From: Deltaproteobacteria bacterium
Lineage (GTDB): Bacteria; Myxococcota; JADLHZ01
Reading direction: 5' to 3'
Assembly (NCBI GenBank): GCA_020848545.1
Contig: JADLHZ010000032.1
Span: 44,865-108,864 of the forward strand
Length of the DNA stretch: 64,000 nucleotides
Positions 34,243 through 42,943 of the stretch are shown piece after piece. Position numbers and translations under genes: made by a program. Each line of letters starts with the position of its first letter. Positions within the stretch are counted from its first letter, which is position 1. Below the pieces are notes generated by a model. It had not been told where the DNA came from and made no database searches. It saw only the letters and a list, made by a program, of their open reading frames with translations.

Positions 34243-35883
34243 ATGAAACTCACACCCTTCGCCAAAGTCTTCATCACCCTCGTCATCCTCGCGGTCGTCG
34301 GCTACGTCGTCTACGCGAAGTTCGGCGGCAACGTCCGCAATTGGGCCACCGGCAACGCCGATCCGAACGCGCCGACGGCGAACAAGCCGGAGGCGGTCGA
34401 GAAGACCGACTTCTCGAAGCTGAACGAAGCGCCGAAGGACGCCACGCGCAACCAGGCGGTGAGCGGCGTCAACGCGACGACCGTCAAGGCCGGCAAGCTC
34501 GGGCGGCCGCTCGTCGTCGCGATCAACACCTGGGCTGGTCACGCGCCGGGCATCGTCTTCAATCGCGGCCTGGAGGTGAACGACAAGTCGCACTACAAGA
34601 GCGAGTTCGGCCTCGACGTGCGCTTCGTGCTGCTCGAAGATCCGGCGGCGAAGCTCGCCGCGTTCAAGAAGGGCGACGTCGACATCATGTGGGACACGGT
34701 CGACAACTGGGCGCGCGAAGCGAGCGAGCTCATGGACACGAGTGTGCGCGGCAAGTCGGTGATCCAGCAGGACTGGAGCCGCGGCGGTGACGGCATCGTG
34801 TCGCTCGCGACGATCAAGTCGGTCGAAGACTTGAAGGGCAAGAAGATCGCCTGCACGCAGTTTACCCCTTCGCACTTCCTGCTCTTGTTCCTCCTCAGCC
34901 AGTCCGGCTTGCTCCCCGAAGATCGCGCGGCGATCGAGAAGAACATCGTCTTCACGCAGGACGCGCCGGCGGCGGCGGCGATGTTCAAGGCGAAGCGCGT
35001 CGACGCCGCTGTCACGTGGGAGCCGGATCTCTCGGGCGCCGTCACCGCGCGCGGCGACGAGGCGCACGTGCTCGTCTCGACGACGGCGGCGACGAACGTC
35101 ATCGCCGACACGCTGATCGCGCGCCAAGATCTCATCGACAAGGCGCCGGAGTCGGTCAAAGCGTTCGTGCACGGTTGGTTCAAGGGCATCGACATGATGA
35201 AGGACGACCCGCAGTCGTCGAACAAGATCATCGGCGATGCGTTGAAGCTCGACGAAGAGACGGTAAGCGGAATGCTCAGCGGGTTGAAGCTGACCCCCTT
35301 CGCCGACAACGCGCTCTTCTACGGCCTCGCCGGCGGCAAGTCGCACTTCGAGACGCTCTTCGACACCGCCTTCATCATTTGGCGTAAGAAGGGCCTCGTC
35401 ACGAAGGTGGCGAGCGGCAAGGACGCGGTCGACACCACCTTCGTCGCGTCGCTCGCGGGCGTGTATCAAGGCCAAAAGGTCGTCGAGGCCGAGGTGAAGG
35501 CCAAGGCGCCGAGCGTGAAGGACCGCGCGATCATCAACAAGCAGCTGCAGATCCACTTCACGCCGGGCTCGGATCAGATCATGGAAGGCTCGTACTTCGT
35601 GCTCGACTCGCTCGGCGACACGCTGATCGCGTTCGGCAACACCTACCTGCGCATCGAAGGCAATACCGACGCCACCGGCAACGCGGCGGCGAACCAGACG
35701 CTGTCCGAGAAGCGTGCGGTAGCGGTCAAGAAGTACTTATTGAAGGAGTTCCCTGGTTTGTCCGACGCGCGCTTCCAGGCGATCGGCCACGGCCAGAAGA
35801 ACCCGGTCGCGCCGAACACGACCGAGACCGGCCGCCAGCTCAATCGGCGTACCGATATCAAGGTGGTCCTGGCGGCTCCATGA
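34243..35883 (+). CDS. membrane-anchored substrate-binding protein fused to an OmpA domain
   Basis: The 546-residue protein begins at ATG 34243 (GGGGA 5 nt upstream) with a signal anchor (FAKVFITLVILAVVGYVVYA). Residues about 85-400 form an NMT1/SsuA-like periplasmic binding protein (VVAINTWAGHAPGIVFNRGL, FKKGDVDIMWDTVDNWAREA, KGKKIACTQFTPSHFLLLF). The last 110 residues are an OmpA peptidoglycan-binding domain (NTDATGNAAANQTLSEKRAV, ARFQAIGHGQKNP, ETGRQLNRRTDI). The fusion would hold the binding domain between inner membrane and cell wall beside its cognate permease, encoded 42 nt downstream. The ligand is unknown; family members bind taurine, nitrate or thiamine precursors. This start lies after the inverted repeat. 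Confidence 0.9.
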   Translation: MKLTPFAKVFITLVILAVVGYVVYAKFGGNVRNWATGNADPNAPTANKPEAVEKTDFSKLNEAPKDATRNQAVSGVNATTVKAGKLGRPLVVAINTWAGHAPGIVFNRGLEVNDKSHYKSEFGLDVRFVLLEDPAAKLAAFKKGDVDIMWDTVDNWAREASELMDTSVRGKSVIQQDWSRGGDGIVSLATIKSVEDLKGKKIACTQFTPSHFLLLFLLSQSGLLPEDRAAIEKNIVFTQDAPAAAAMFKAKRVDAAVTWEPDLSGAVTARGDEAHVLVSTTAATNVIADTLIARQDLIDKAPESVKAFVHGWFKGIDMMKDDPQSSNKIIGDALKLDEETVSGMLSGLKLTPFADNALFYGLAGGKSHFETLFDTAFIIWRKKGLVTKVASGKDAVDTTFVASLAGVYQGQKVVEAEVKAKAPSVKDRAIINKQLQIHFTPGSDQIMEGSYFVLDSLGDTLIAFGNTYLRIEGNTDATGNAAANQTLSEKRAVAVKKYLLKEFPGLSDARFQAIGHGQKNPVAPNTTETGRQLNRRTDIKVVLAAP

Positions 35884-35925
35884 CAGCCGTCAGCGCTCAG
35901 CTGTCAGCCGTCAGTTTGGAAGACC

Positions 35926-36723
35926 ATGACCAGTAGGCCCGATGATCTCTTCGCGGTGCGCGGCCCCATTCCGCGCCAGACGCGCACGCTGCTCATGTTC
36001 GGCGCGCCGGTGCTCGTGCTCGTCCTCTGGTGCGTGCTCAGCTACGGCGGGCTCGCGGCGCCGGACTTTCTGCCGTCGCCGACCGACGTCATCAAGGGCA
36101 CGTTGCAGCTCTTCTTCAACTACGATCTCGGCACGAGCATCTGGATCTCGACGAAGCGCATCGTCATCGCGTTCTTGCTCGCGGTGTTGGTGGCGTTTCC
36201 GCTCGGCGTGCTGATGGGCGCCTTCTCGCCGATCGAAGCGTTCTTCGAGCCGGTCATGGCGCCGCTGCGCTACATGCCGATCTCGGCGTTCATTCCGCTG
36301 TTGATCCTGTGGTTCGGCATCGACGAGGCGCAGAAGCTCGCGTTCTTGTTCCTCGGCACCTTCGTGTTCTTGCTGCCGGTCGTCGTGACGGCGATTCGCG
36401 CTGTGCCGGAAGAGCTCGTGCAGACCGCGCAGACGCTCGGCGCCTCGCGCGTGCGGGTCGTGACGACGGTGCTCATCCCGGCGGCGCTGCCGGAGATCTT
36501 CGACTCGTTTCGCGTGATGAACGCGATCGCCTGGACGTACGTGATCCTCGCTGAAGCGGTGAACCCGGGGCACGGCCTCGGCTACATGGTCGAGCTCGCG
36601 CGCACGCACTCGAAGCCGTCGTGGAGCTTCGCGGGGTTGTTTGTCATCGGCGGGATTGGCTTGATCACGGACCTGATCATTCGATTGGCGTCGAAGCTGC
36701 TGTTCAGATGGAGAGAATCGTGA
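35926..36723 (+). CDS. ABC transporter permease, SsuC/TauC type
   Basis: The 265-residue permease has six predicted membrane segments and the ABC-interacting EAA loop (EELVQTAQTLGASRVRVVTT, then VLIPAALPEIF). Other family landmarks are FLPSPTDVIKGTLQLF and LRYMPISAFIPLLILWFGI. It belongs to the BPD_transp_1 family used for sulfonates, nitrate and similar anions. It overlaps the ATPase start (GTGA at 36720) and follows the OmpA-fused binding protein, so the three form one importer. Confidence 0.92.
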   Translation: MTSRPDDLFAVRGPIPRQTRTLLMFGAPVLVLVLWCVLSYGGLAAPDFLPSPTDVIKGTLQLFFNYDLGTSIWISTKRIVIAFLLAVLVAFPLGVLMGAFSPIEAFFEPVMAPLRYMPISAFIPLLILWFGIDEAQKLAFLFLGTFVFLLPVVVTAIRAVPEELVQTAQTLGASRVRVVTTVLIPAALPEIFDSFRVMNAIAWTYVILAEAVNPGHGLGYMVELARTHSKPSWSFAGLFVIGGIGLITDLIIRLASKLLFRWRES

Positions 36724-37550
36724 GCAGCCCGGCGACGACGACGGCGACGTCAACGGCGGCGTCAACGATGAAGCTCGAAGTGAAGGATCTCGGCGTCACG
36801 TATGTCCGATCGGACGGGCAAGCGACCGAGGCCGTGCGCGACATGGACCTCGAGGTGCCGGACAAGCCCGGCGTCGGCGAAGTGATCGTGCTTCTGGGGC
36901 CGTCGGGTTGCGGCAAGTCGACGGTGCTGAAGGCGATCGCCGGCTTATTGCGGCCGACGAAGGGCACGATCAAAGTCGGCGGCGTCCTCGTCGAGAGCGT
37001 CGGGGCCGACCGGGGCATGGTGTTTCAGCAGTACACCTCGTTCGGCTGGCTCACCGTGCGCGACAACGTGGCGTACGGCTTGAAGCTGAAGGGCGTGCCC
37101 GAGGCCGAGCGCAAAGACCGCGTCGATCACTACCTGAAGCTCGTCCAGCTGCAGGATTACGGCGCGTACTATCCAAAGCAGCTCTCGGGCGGCATGAAGC
37201 AGCGCGTCGCCATCGCGCGCACGCTGATCAACCGGCCGAAGCTCCTGCTGATGGACGAGCCCTTCGGCGCGCTCGATCCGCAGACGCGCTGGGACATGCA
37301 GACCTTGATCCTCGACATCGCCCACAAAGAGGACAACACGATCGTCCTCGTCACGCACGACGTCAGCGAAGCCGTCTATGTTGCCGATCACTGCTACGTG
37401 CTCGACCGCCGGCCGACGCGCGTCTTGCACAAGGTCGACGTTCCCGTATTCGGCCAGCGCAACGCGGCGCTCAAAGCCGCGCCGGAGTTCCGCGCCGTCG
37501 AAAAGCAGCTCCTCGATCTCGTCTACTCGAAGGGCCCGGGGGGCGTCTGA
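36720..37550 (+). CDS. ABC transporter ATP-binding protein, SsuB/TauB type
   Basis: The nucleotide-binding subunit shows Walker A GPSGCGKST, Q-loop VFQQYTSFGWLTV, signature LSGGMKQRVAIARTL, Walker B LLLMDEPFGALDP and the H-switch VTHDVSEA. It is paired with the preceding permease. GTG 36720 (GGAGAG upstream, overlapping the permease stop) gives 276 residues. This adds a Thr/Ala-rich leader ([15 protein letters not shown]) encoded by a GGCGACG-type simple repeat. ATG 36768 would remove it and match the family more closely. The ATPase residues are all intact. The C-terminus (GQRNAALKAAPEFRAVEKQL) is like other nitrate/taurine ATPases. Confidence 0.92.
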   Translation: MSSPATTTATSTAASTMKLEVKDLGVTYVRSDGQATEAVRDMDLEVPDKPGVGEVIVLLGPSGCGKSTVLKAIAGLLRPTKGTIKVGGVLVESVGADRGMVFQQYTSFGWLTVRDNVAYGLKLKGVPEAERKDRVDHYLKLVQLQDYGAYYPKQLSGGMKQRVAIARTLINRPKLLLMDEPFGALDPQTRWDMQTLILDIAHKEDNTIVLVTHDVSEAVYVADHCYVLDRRPTRVLHKVDVPVFGQRNAALKAAPEFRAVEKQLLDLVYSKGPGGV

Positions 37551-37552
37551 GC

Positions 37553-38383
37553 GTGGGCGAGATCGAAGACCAGCTCGAGCGGCGCCGTCAGCTCCTGGAA
37601 GAAGCCGGCGTGAAGCGGCGCTCATACGGCGACTACGCACGGCGCCTGTTCCACAACGTCTACAACTACACCCTGCTCGGCGGCGCTGCCACGGCGGCCG
37701 CGATGACCGGCGACTGGTGGATTTTCGTCGCGGGCCTCGGCCTGGAAGCGCTGTGGATGCTCTACGCGCCGGACTCGAAGGCGATGCGGCGGCGGGTCGA
37801 CGCCGAGATGGATCGCGAAGAGGCGATGAAGGCCGAGGAGCGCCGCTTCGAGCAGCTGCAGCGGATGCAGGAGTATTACCGCGGCCGCTGTCGCGCGCTC
37901 ATGCTGAAGCAGGCCGAGATCACCAAGCTCGCCATGGAGAACCGCACGCTGCACTCGGATCTTCTCGCCGGCGAGATCTCGAAGCTGCAGAAGCTCACCG
38001 ACAGCTTCATCGATCTCTGCGTCACGCTCGGCCGCTACACGGCGTACCTCGACAAGGAGGACGTCGGCGAAGTCGAGCGGCTGCAACGCCAGTACGAGAA
38101 GCAGATCGCCGACGGCAAAGGCCCGACCGATCTCGCGAAGAAGAACTTGGACGTCGTCATGCGGCGCATCGAGCGGCTGCGCGAGATCACCGAGTTCGTC
38201 GAGCGGGCGAAGCGCCAGTTGGAGCTCATCGAGAACTCGTTCGCGCTCTTGTCGGACCAGATCGTGTCGATGCGCAGCCCGCAGGAACTGAGCGGCCAGC
38301 TCGACGAACTGATCGACGGCGTGAACGCGGTGCGCGAGACGGCGCGAGAAGCGGACCAGCTGCTCGTCGGCGTGAGCAGCTAG
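37553..38383 (+). CDS. two-TM coiled-coil protein of the PspA-like cluster
   Basis: GTG 37553 follows the ATPase stop by 2 nt and gives 276 residues. After a charged N-terminus (EIEDQLERRRQLLEEAG), a hydrophobic hairpin lies at about residues 40-85 (YTLLGGAATAAAMTG, DWWIFVAGLGLEALWMLYAP). The remaining 190 residues are long charged helices (RRFEQLQRMQEYYRGRCRAL, ERLREITEFVERAKRQLELI), suggesting a coiled-coil stalk in the cytoplasm. I recognise no named family. Its membrane hairpin plus stalk could link the ABC transporter to the PspA-like or AAA protein; that is inference from layout and position only. Confidence 0.7.
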   Translation: MGEIEDQLERRRQLLEEAGVKRRSYGDYARRLFHNVYNYTLLGGAATAAAMTGDWWIFVAGLGLEALWMLYAPDSKAMRRRVDAEMDREEAMKAEERRFEQLQRMQEYYRGRCRALMLKQAEITKLAMENRTLHSDLLAGEISKLQKLTDSFIDLCVTLGRYTAYLDKEDVGEVERLQRQYEKQIADGKGPTDLAKKNLDVVMRRIERLREITEFVERAKRQLELIENSFALLSDQIVSMRSPQELSGQLDELIDGVNAVRETAREADQLLVGVSS

Positions 38384-38429
38384 GATCGGGCGATACGGGG
38401 ATTTCATCTTTCGTTGATCGGAGCTTTCG

Positions 38430-40253
38430 ATGGCGACACAACCGACTCTTCCTGACTGGGCGAACGATCTTCGCCAACGCTACCTCCGCGGCGAGGCGGC
38501 GCAGTTCATCCTGCACGGCAACGTGCACGACGTCGTGCTGCACGAAGGCAAGGAGCTGCCGATCGAGGAGTTCCTGGCCACCGTGATGCTCGGTGGCAAC
38601 AAGGACACGATCGTCAGCTACAACAACTCGACCGGCGTGAAGTTCAACAAGCGCAAGCCCAAGCTCGAGGGGTTGGAAGAGCTCGTCCTGCACCGCTCCC
38701 GCGACAAGGTGCTGCCGCTGCTCGAGCGCGCGCTCGTCACCGAGAGCCGCTTCGCGCTCTTGCTGACCTACGCCGAGACGCTGTGCCCCGCGGCCGATCT
38801 GTCGATGTACTCGGACACTGATCGCTCGGCGCTCGTGACCTTGCACCGCTGGGCGTCGCTGCCGGCGCTCGAGCACTCGGACAACCTCGTCATCATGCTC
38901 ACCGAGAACTTGAGCGAGCTGCACCCGCGCCTCGTCAACAACGCCAGGGTCAGCGCGATCCGCATCCCGTTGCCGAGCGAAGGCGAGCGCAAAGCCTTCG
39001 TCAAGCACTTGGCGCCGCGCTTCGACCAAGCGTCGATCGACCGGCTCGCCGAGATCACCGCCGGCCTCAAGATGGTGCAGGTGCGCGGCATCTTGAGCCC
39101 CGACGATCTGCAGGACGACGTCGACGATCGTAAGAAGCTCATCACCGAGCTGCTCGGGGAAGAAGGCACGCCCGAGCGCGTCGAAGGCCTAGCGAAGATC
39201 ACGAAGGGCATGGGCGCCGAAGAGATCCGCCAGCTCGTCGCGCCGAAGAAGGCGCTGCCCGGCGCCGGCAACGGCATCACGCCCGAGATGGAGCGGCTCA
39301 TCGCCAAGCACAAGCGATCGATCATCGAGCGCGAGTGCGCCGGGCTCCTCGAGTTCGTCGAGCCGAAGCACGGCTTCGAGGTCGTCGGCGGCATGGAGGA
39401 AGTGAAGCGCGAGCTCAACCGCGTGGCCAAAGCGATCCGCGAAGGCAACGTCGGCCGCGTGCCGATGGGCTTTCTCTTCGTCGGGCCGATGGGCACCGGC
39501 AAGACCTTCGTCGCCGAAGCGTTCGCCAAAGAGAGCGATCTCACCGCCGTGAAGTTCGGCTCGTTCCGCAGCAAGTGGGTCGGCGCCACGGAGTCGAACC
39601 TCGATCGCATCCTCGACGTCATCAGCGGCATGGGCCAGGTCATCGTCATCATCGACGAGGTGGATCGCGCTCTGGCCGGCAACGACGGCGGCTCGGACGG
39701 CGGCACCGAGAGCCGGGTCATCGCGCGCCTCAAGGAGTTCATGAGCGACTCGCAGAACCGCGGGCGCATTCTGTTCATCCTGATGACCAACCGGCCGGAC
39801 TTGCTCGACACCGACATCAAGCGCACCGGCCGCTTGGACCGCAAGATCCCGTTCTTCTACTCGCAGACGCCCGAGGACGTGCTGCCGATTCTGAGCGCGC
39901 TCTTGAAGCGCCACAAGCTGAAGCCGGGCTTCGACGTGGCGGCGCAGCAGAAGAACATCTTGGAAAAGCTCGTCGGCTGGTCGAACGCCGACATCGAGGG
40001 CGTCGTGCTGCTCGGCGCCAGCTTGGCCGACACCGCCGGCCGCCGCGACACGCCGACGCTCGAAGACATGCAAAAAGCGGTCGACGACTACTTACCGTCG
40101 CGCGACGTGAACATCTTGGAGTTCATGGAGCTGCTCGCGGTCTACGAGGCATCGAACAAGAGCATGTTGCCTAAAAAGTACCAGGGCTTGAGCCCGCAGG
40201 AATTGTCAGACAAGTTGCAGGCGGCGCGACTGCGCGTCGGTCACAGGAGATAA
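38430..40253 (+). CDS. AAA+ ATPase with degenerate N-terminal and active C-terminal module
   Basis: The 607-residue protein resembles Ycf46-like two-module AAA proteins. The N-terminal half (about residues 1-260) has the layout of a AAA module ([35 protein letters not shown]) but no Walker A. The C-terminal module has Walker A GPMGTGKT (352-359), Walker B VIIDEVD (406-412), a sensor region [14 protein letters not shown] and the arginine-finger segment [14 protein letters not shown]-terminal helical lid follows. It could remodel the PspA-like polymer in the way Vps4 acts on ESCRT-III, an attractive but untested inference. It lies 4 nt upstream of the TerB-like gene. Confidence 0.88.
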   Translation: MATQPTLPDWANDLRQRYLRGEAAQFILHGNVHDVVLHEGKELPIEEFLATVMLGGNKDTIVSYNNSTGVKFNKRKPKLEGLEELVLHRSRDKVLPLLERALVTESRFALLLTYAETLCPAADLSMYSDTDRSALVTLHRWASLPALEHSDNLVIMLTENLSELHPRLVNNARVSAIRIPLPSEGERKAFVKHLAPRFDQASIDRLAEITAGLKMVQVRGILSPDDLQDDVDDRKKLITELLGEEGTPERVEGLAKITKGMGAEEIRQLVAPKKALPGAGNGITPEMERLIAKHKRSIIERECAGLLEFVEPKHGFEVVGGMEEVKRELNRVAKAIREGNVGRVPMGFLFVGPMGTGKTFVAEAFAKESDLTAVKFGSFRSKWVGATESNLDRILDVISGMGQVIVIIDEVDRALAGNDGGSDGGTESRVIARLKEFMSDSQNRGRILFILMTNRPDLLDTDIKRTGRLDRKIPFFYSQTPEDVLPILSALLKRHKLKPGFDVAAQQKNILEKLVGWSNADIEGVVLLGASLADTAGRRDTPTLEDMQKAVDDYLPSRDVNILEFMELLAVYEASNKSMLPKKYQGLSPQELSDKLQAARLRVGHRR

Positions 40254-40257
40254 CGCC

Positions 40258-40713
40258 ATGGACATCATCACCGAAGTGCCTTTGAACCACGAGCAAGCCG
40301 CGCTCATCGCCCGCGCGCTCTTCACCCTGTCGCGCGTCGACGGCCACGAAGAACGGGAGGGTATGCTCATCAAGTCGTTCTGGATGGAGGTCGTCGGCAA
40401 CGCGGCGATCCTCGACATGAAGGCGTTCGAGCAGCTGCCGGACGTGACGGGTCAGGATCTCGCGCGTGGCCTGCCGACCAAGGAAATGCGCCGCATGTTC
40501 ATGAAGACGGCGATCATGCTCACCTACGCCGACGGCACCGTCAGCGAGAAAGAGCGCGCGTGGATCGACACGATCGGCAAGGCGCTCGGGCTCGAAGACA
40601 AGGAGCTCAAGCGCATCGACGAGCTGGTGCGGACGTACTTGCTCTCGCAGCTCTCGCACCTGCACAACGTCGACGCGTTGAAGACGGTCGCCAAAGACCT
40701 TGGATTAGACTGA
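40258..40713 (+). CDS. TerB-like protein
   Basis: The 151-residue all-helical protein has two TerB-type motif pairs. In the first half it has ALFTLSRVDGHEEREGMLIK, in the second AIMLTYADGTVSEKERAWID, followed by IGKALGLEDKELKRIDELV. The DG-x-x-E acidic loops match the proposed metal-binding sites of TerB. TerB domains occur in tellurite-resistance and membrane-stress systems, often with AAA ATPases. It starts 4 nt after the AAA gene and is almost certainly co-translated with it. A cytoplasmic adaptor or metal/stress sensor role is a reasonable guess. Confidence 0.75.
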   Translation: MDIITEVPLNHEQAALIARALFTLSRVDGHEEREGMLIKSFWMEVVGNAAILDMKAFEQLPDVTGQDLARGLPTKEMRRMFMKTAIMLTYADGTVSEKERAWIDTIGKALGLEDKELKRIDELVRTYLLSQLSHLHNVDALKTVAKDLGLD

Positions 40714-40714
40714 G

Positions 40715-41350
40715 ATGGCCGACAAAGGTTTTGGCAAGAAAGTGCTCGGCTGGTTCGTCGTCGACGAGAACGCGCCGCACGACGACGCGAAGGCGGCCGA
40801 GGATCTGATCAAGAAGTACAACAGCGAGACGCCCCCTCCGGCGCCTGCGGTCGAGCTCAAAGGGCCTTTGCCGAACGCAGAAGGCGGCAAGCTCGATTTT
40901 CCCAAGATCTTCGAAGCGGCGGGCATCTCGGCGGACGAGCAGGGCCGCGTCGGCAAGGCGCAGGAGCTGCTGAAGACGCTGCCGGTCGAGACGCCGATCG
41001 CGGTGAAGCGGCAGATCGTCGAAGCGTCGTTGAAGGCGTTCGGGTATCCGATCCGCGATCTCATCGAAGCCGGTGTCAGCGAGATCGAAGCGCTCGAAGC
41101 GTACATCCAAAAGAAGGCGCAAGACACGGCGAAGTCGTTGACCGAAGCCGCCGGGCGCATCGAGAAGCTGCAAAAGGAGATCATCGACCTGCAGACGATC
41201 ATGCAGCAAACGCGCGACGAGCAGGCGGCCGCGACGAAGCTCTGCAACGAGCAGAAGCTCACCGTGCAGCAGGTGCTCGAGTTCTTCGGCGTCGACGAAG
41301 TGGCGAAGGTGGTGCAGGACTCGCCGAAGCTCCACGAGCCGGGAAAGTAG
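40715..41350 (+). CDS. coiled-coil protein of unknown function ending the PspA-like cluster
   Basis: This 211-residue protein begins 1 nt after the TerB-like stop. Its N-terminus MADKGFGKKVLGWFVVDE is amphipathic and echoes the N-terminus of the PspA-like protein in the same cluster ([16 protein letters not shown]). A Pro/Ala linker follows, then a helical domain (KAQELLKTLPVETPIAVKRQ, SEIEALEAYIQKKAQDTAKS), a coiled coil (GRIEKLQKEIIDLQTIMQQT) and a short C-terminal helix pair. I know no named family. The similar start suggests membrane association as a partner of the PspA-like protein. The minus-strand gene at 41351 abuts its stop codon. Confidence 0.65.
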   Translation: MADKGFGKKVLGWFVVDENAPHDDAKAAEDLIKKYNSETPPPAPAVELKGPLPNAEGGKLDFPKIFEAAGISADEQGRVGKAQELLKTLPVETPIAVKRQIVEASLKAFGYPIRDLIEAGVSEIEALEAYIQKKAQDTAKSLTEAAGRIEKLQKEIIDLQTIMQQTRDEQAAATKLCNEQKLTVQQVLEFFGVDEVAKVVQDSPKLHEPGK

Positions 41351-42457
41351 TCAGTCGTCCAACTGCTGGTACTTCAACGCGGCGAACCCGCGCTCGGTCG
41401 TCGTTGCGACCACGGTCCCGCCGCACTTTGGGCACGTGATCTGCGGGCCGGTGAAGATCTCGTCGCAGGCCGAGCAATAGTCCGTATGCCGCGTCTTTCC
41501 GAGCACGTAGCCGGCGACCCCGCAGCCGAACGCGATCGCGAGCGCGATGACATCGCTGACGCCGGCCTTGTACGCGCCGATCGACGCCACCGGCGCCACG
41601 ATCACCGTCGCGACAAGCGCAAAGAGCCCGGCCCGCGTGCGCAGGATGCGATAGACGTTCTGGCCGGCATTCGCGCGCGCCGGCGCGGTCACGACCTCGA
41701 GCTCCGGCGAGAACGGCGGCGGCGTCACGAACTTCGGCGGTGAGCGCCCGAGCGTCTGCACCTTGAGCGTCCGCGCCAGCGCATTGGCGTCGAGCTCGCC
41801 GTACGCGCGTTCGAAGAGCGATCGCTGGTTCGTCTCGAGCTCGCGCGCGACCGTGCTCTTCTCGCTGCCGCCGCGCAGGCGCACGACTGCCGCGAGCAGG
41901 AAGCTCATCAACTCCGGGCTCAAGGCGCCGCTCGCCGAGTGCGACCACTTGGTGAACGCAAGATCGCCGACCTGAAAGCCGGACGAGCGATAGAGGTAGC
42001 TCGCGTTCGTCGTCAGCACGCCGAAGCCGAGGTAGATCGTGGCGACGCCTGCGATGCGTTCGCTGTCGTCGCCTTGCGCCAGGCCGTGAACGGCGATGAA
42101 CGCGTGCGCGACCTCGTGGGCCAGCGCGCCGACGATCGCTTCGGGCTCATGCAGTTGGCTCGCGTCGACGCCGAACGCGCAGACGCCGTTGTCGACGCCG
42201 AGGAACCACGCCGCCGGCCTGCCCTCGACCACCTCGCCGTCGAGCTGCACGTCGACCCGCAGGTGGCCGAGACCGGCGTAGGTGAGCAAGCGGCGGGCCA
42301 CGAGCTTCACGCCGCGGGCGTCTGCCGACCACGGATCCGGAAAGTAGCGATCGTTCGGCAAGAGCATGGGCGCCGTGAGCAGCGGCTCGGCGCCACGGCG
42401 GCCGATGAGATCGGCGAGCGCGGCGGTGGCCCAAGCGGTCATGTCCGAGTCGATCAC
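41351..42457 (-). CDS. membrane protein with HExxH motif and C-terminal zinc ribbon
   Basis: The 368-residue protein carries LAHEVAHAFIAVHGL at about residues 113-127, a gluzincin-type HExxH zinc site. Two closely spaced hydrophobic segments lie at about 281-325 (AGLFALVATVIVAPVASIGA, VIALAIAFGCGVAGYVLG), and the end is a zinc ribbon (CSACDEIFTGPQITCPKCGG). The layout suggests a membrane-bound metalloprotease facing the cytoplasm, but a third ligand is not obvious. It converges on the PspA-like cluster with no gap. ATG 42442 is an alternative start. The family is unknown to me; the proteolytic role is inference. Confidence 0.6.
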   Translation of the reverse strand: MIDSDMTAWATAALADLIGRRGAEPLLTAPMLLPNDRYFPDPWSADARGVKLVARRLLTYAGLGHLRVDVQLDGEVVEGRPAAWFLGVDNGVCAFGVDASQLHEPEAIVGALAHEVAHAFIAVHGLAQGDDSERIAGVATIYLGFGVLTTNASYLYRSSGFQVGDLAFTKWSHSASGALSPELMSFLLAAVVRLRGGSEKSTVARELETNQRSLFERAYGELDANALARTLKVQTLGRSPPKFVTPPPFSPELEVVTAPARANAGQNVYRILRTRAGLFALVATVIVAPVASIGAYKAGVSDVIALAIAFGCGVAGYVLGKTRHTDYCSACDEIFTGPQITCPKCGGTVVATTTERGFAALKYQQLDD

Positions 42458-42490
42458 GCGCGCGGCGCTAGCACATCACCCCAGGGGCAG

Positions 42491-42868
42491 TCATCGCAGG
42501 CGGGCCTCGCACCAAGCGATGCCGGCCTCTACGCTGGCCACGACGGCCCACTCGTAGGGCGGACGCTGCAGCCACATGACCGCCGCCACGATGCCGCGGG
42601 TGAAGCGCGAGCTCGACACGAAGGCCACGCCAGCCCGCCATTGCTGCAGCGCCGCGTAATTTTGGCGAACATAGTCCGCCGTCATGCGCCGTTGCTGCGG
42701 CGCGGCCTCGGCGATCGGCCGCATGTCGACGACGGTCGCGTGGCGCTCCTTCTTGGCGAGCAAGCGGAGGTTCACGGCGATGAAGTCCTGGATGTCTTCA
42801 TCACTCGGAAGCTCGGGGAAGGTCATGGTCACGACGGGGTAGCGCGACTCGTCAACTGCAATCGGCAT
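42491..42868 (-). CDS. small cytoplasmic protein, SpoIIAA/STAS-like
   Basis: The 125-residue protein alternates strands and helices in a way seen in SpoIIAA-like proteins: YPVVTMTFPELPSDEDIQDF, ATVVDMRPIAEAAPQQRR, NYAALQQWRAGVAFVSSSRF, AVMWLQRPPYEWAVVASVE. Such proteins are common in myxobacteria-like genomes and have no established biochemical role. It is followed on the same strand by the HExxH membrane protein (33 nt from its start). Reading frame quality is good; the function is unknown. Confidence 0.6.
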   Translation of the reverse strand: MPIAVDESRYPVVTMTFPELPSDEDIQDFIAVNLRLLAKKERHATVVDMRPIAEAAPQQRRMTADYVRQNYAALQQWRAGVAFVSSSRFTRGIVAAVMWLQRPPYEWAVVASVEAGIAWCEARLR

Positions 42869-42943
42869 CTACCCGCACGGTGGCTTGGCGCGCCGGCGAA
42901 GGCAAGATGACGACGTAAAGACCAGGCGTTCTTGTGTCATGGT

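Noticed and set aside
36908..37552. Upstream part of the plus-strand frame that continues into the two-TM coiled-coil gene
   Set aside because: It is a second frame inside the ABC ATPase gene; only the part from GTG 37553 has natural composition.
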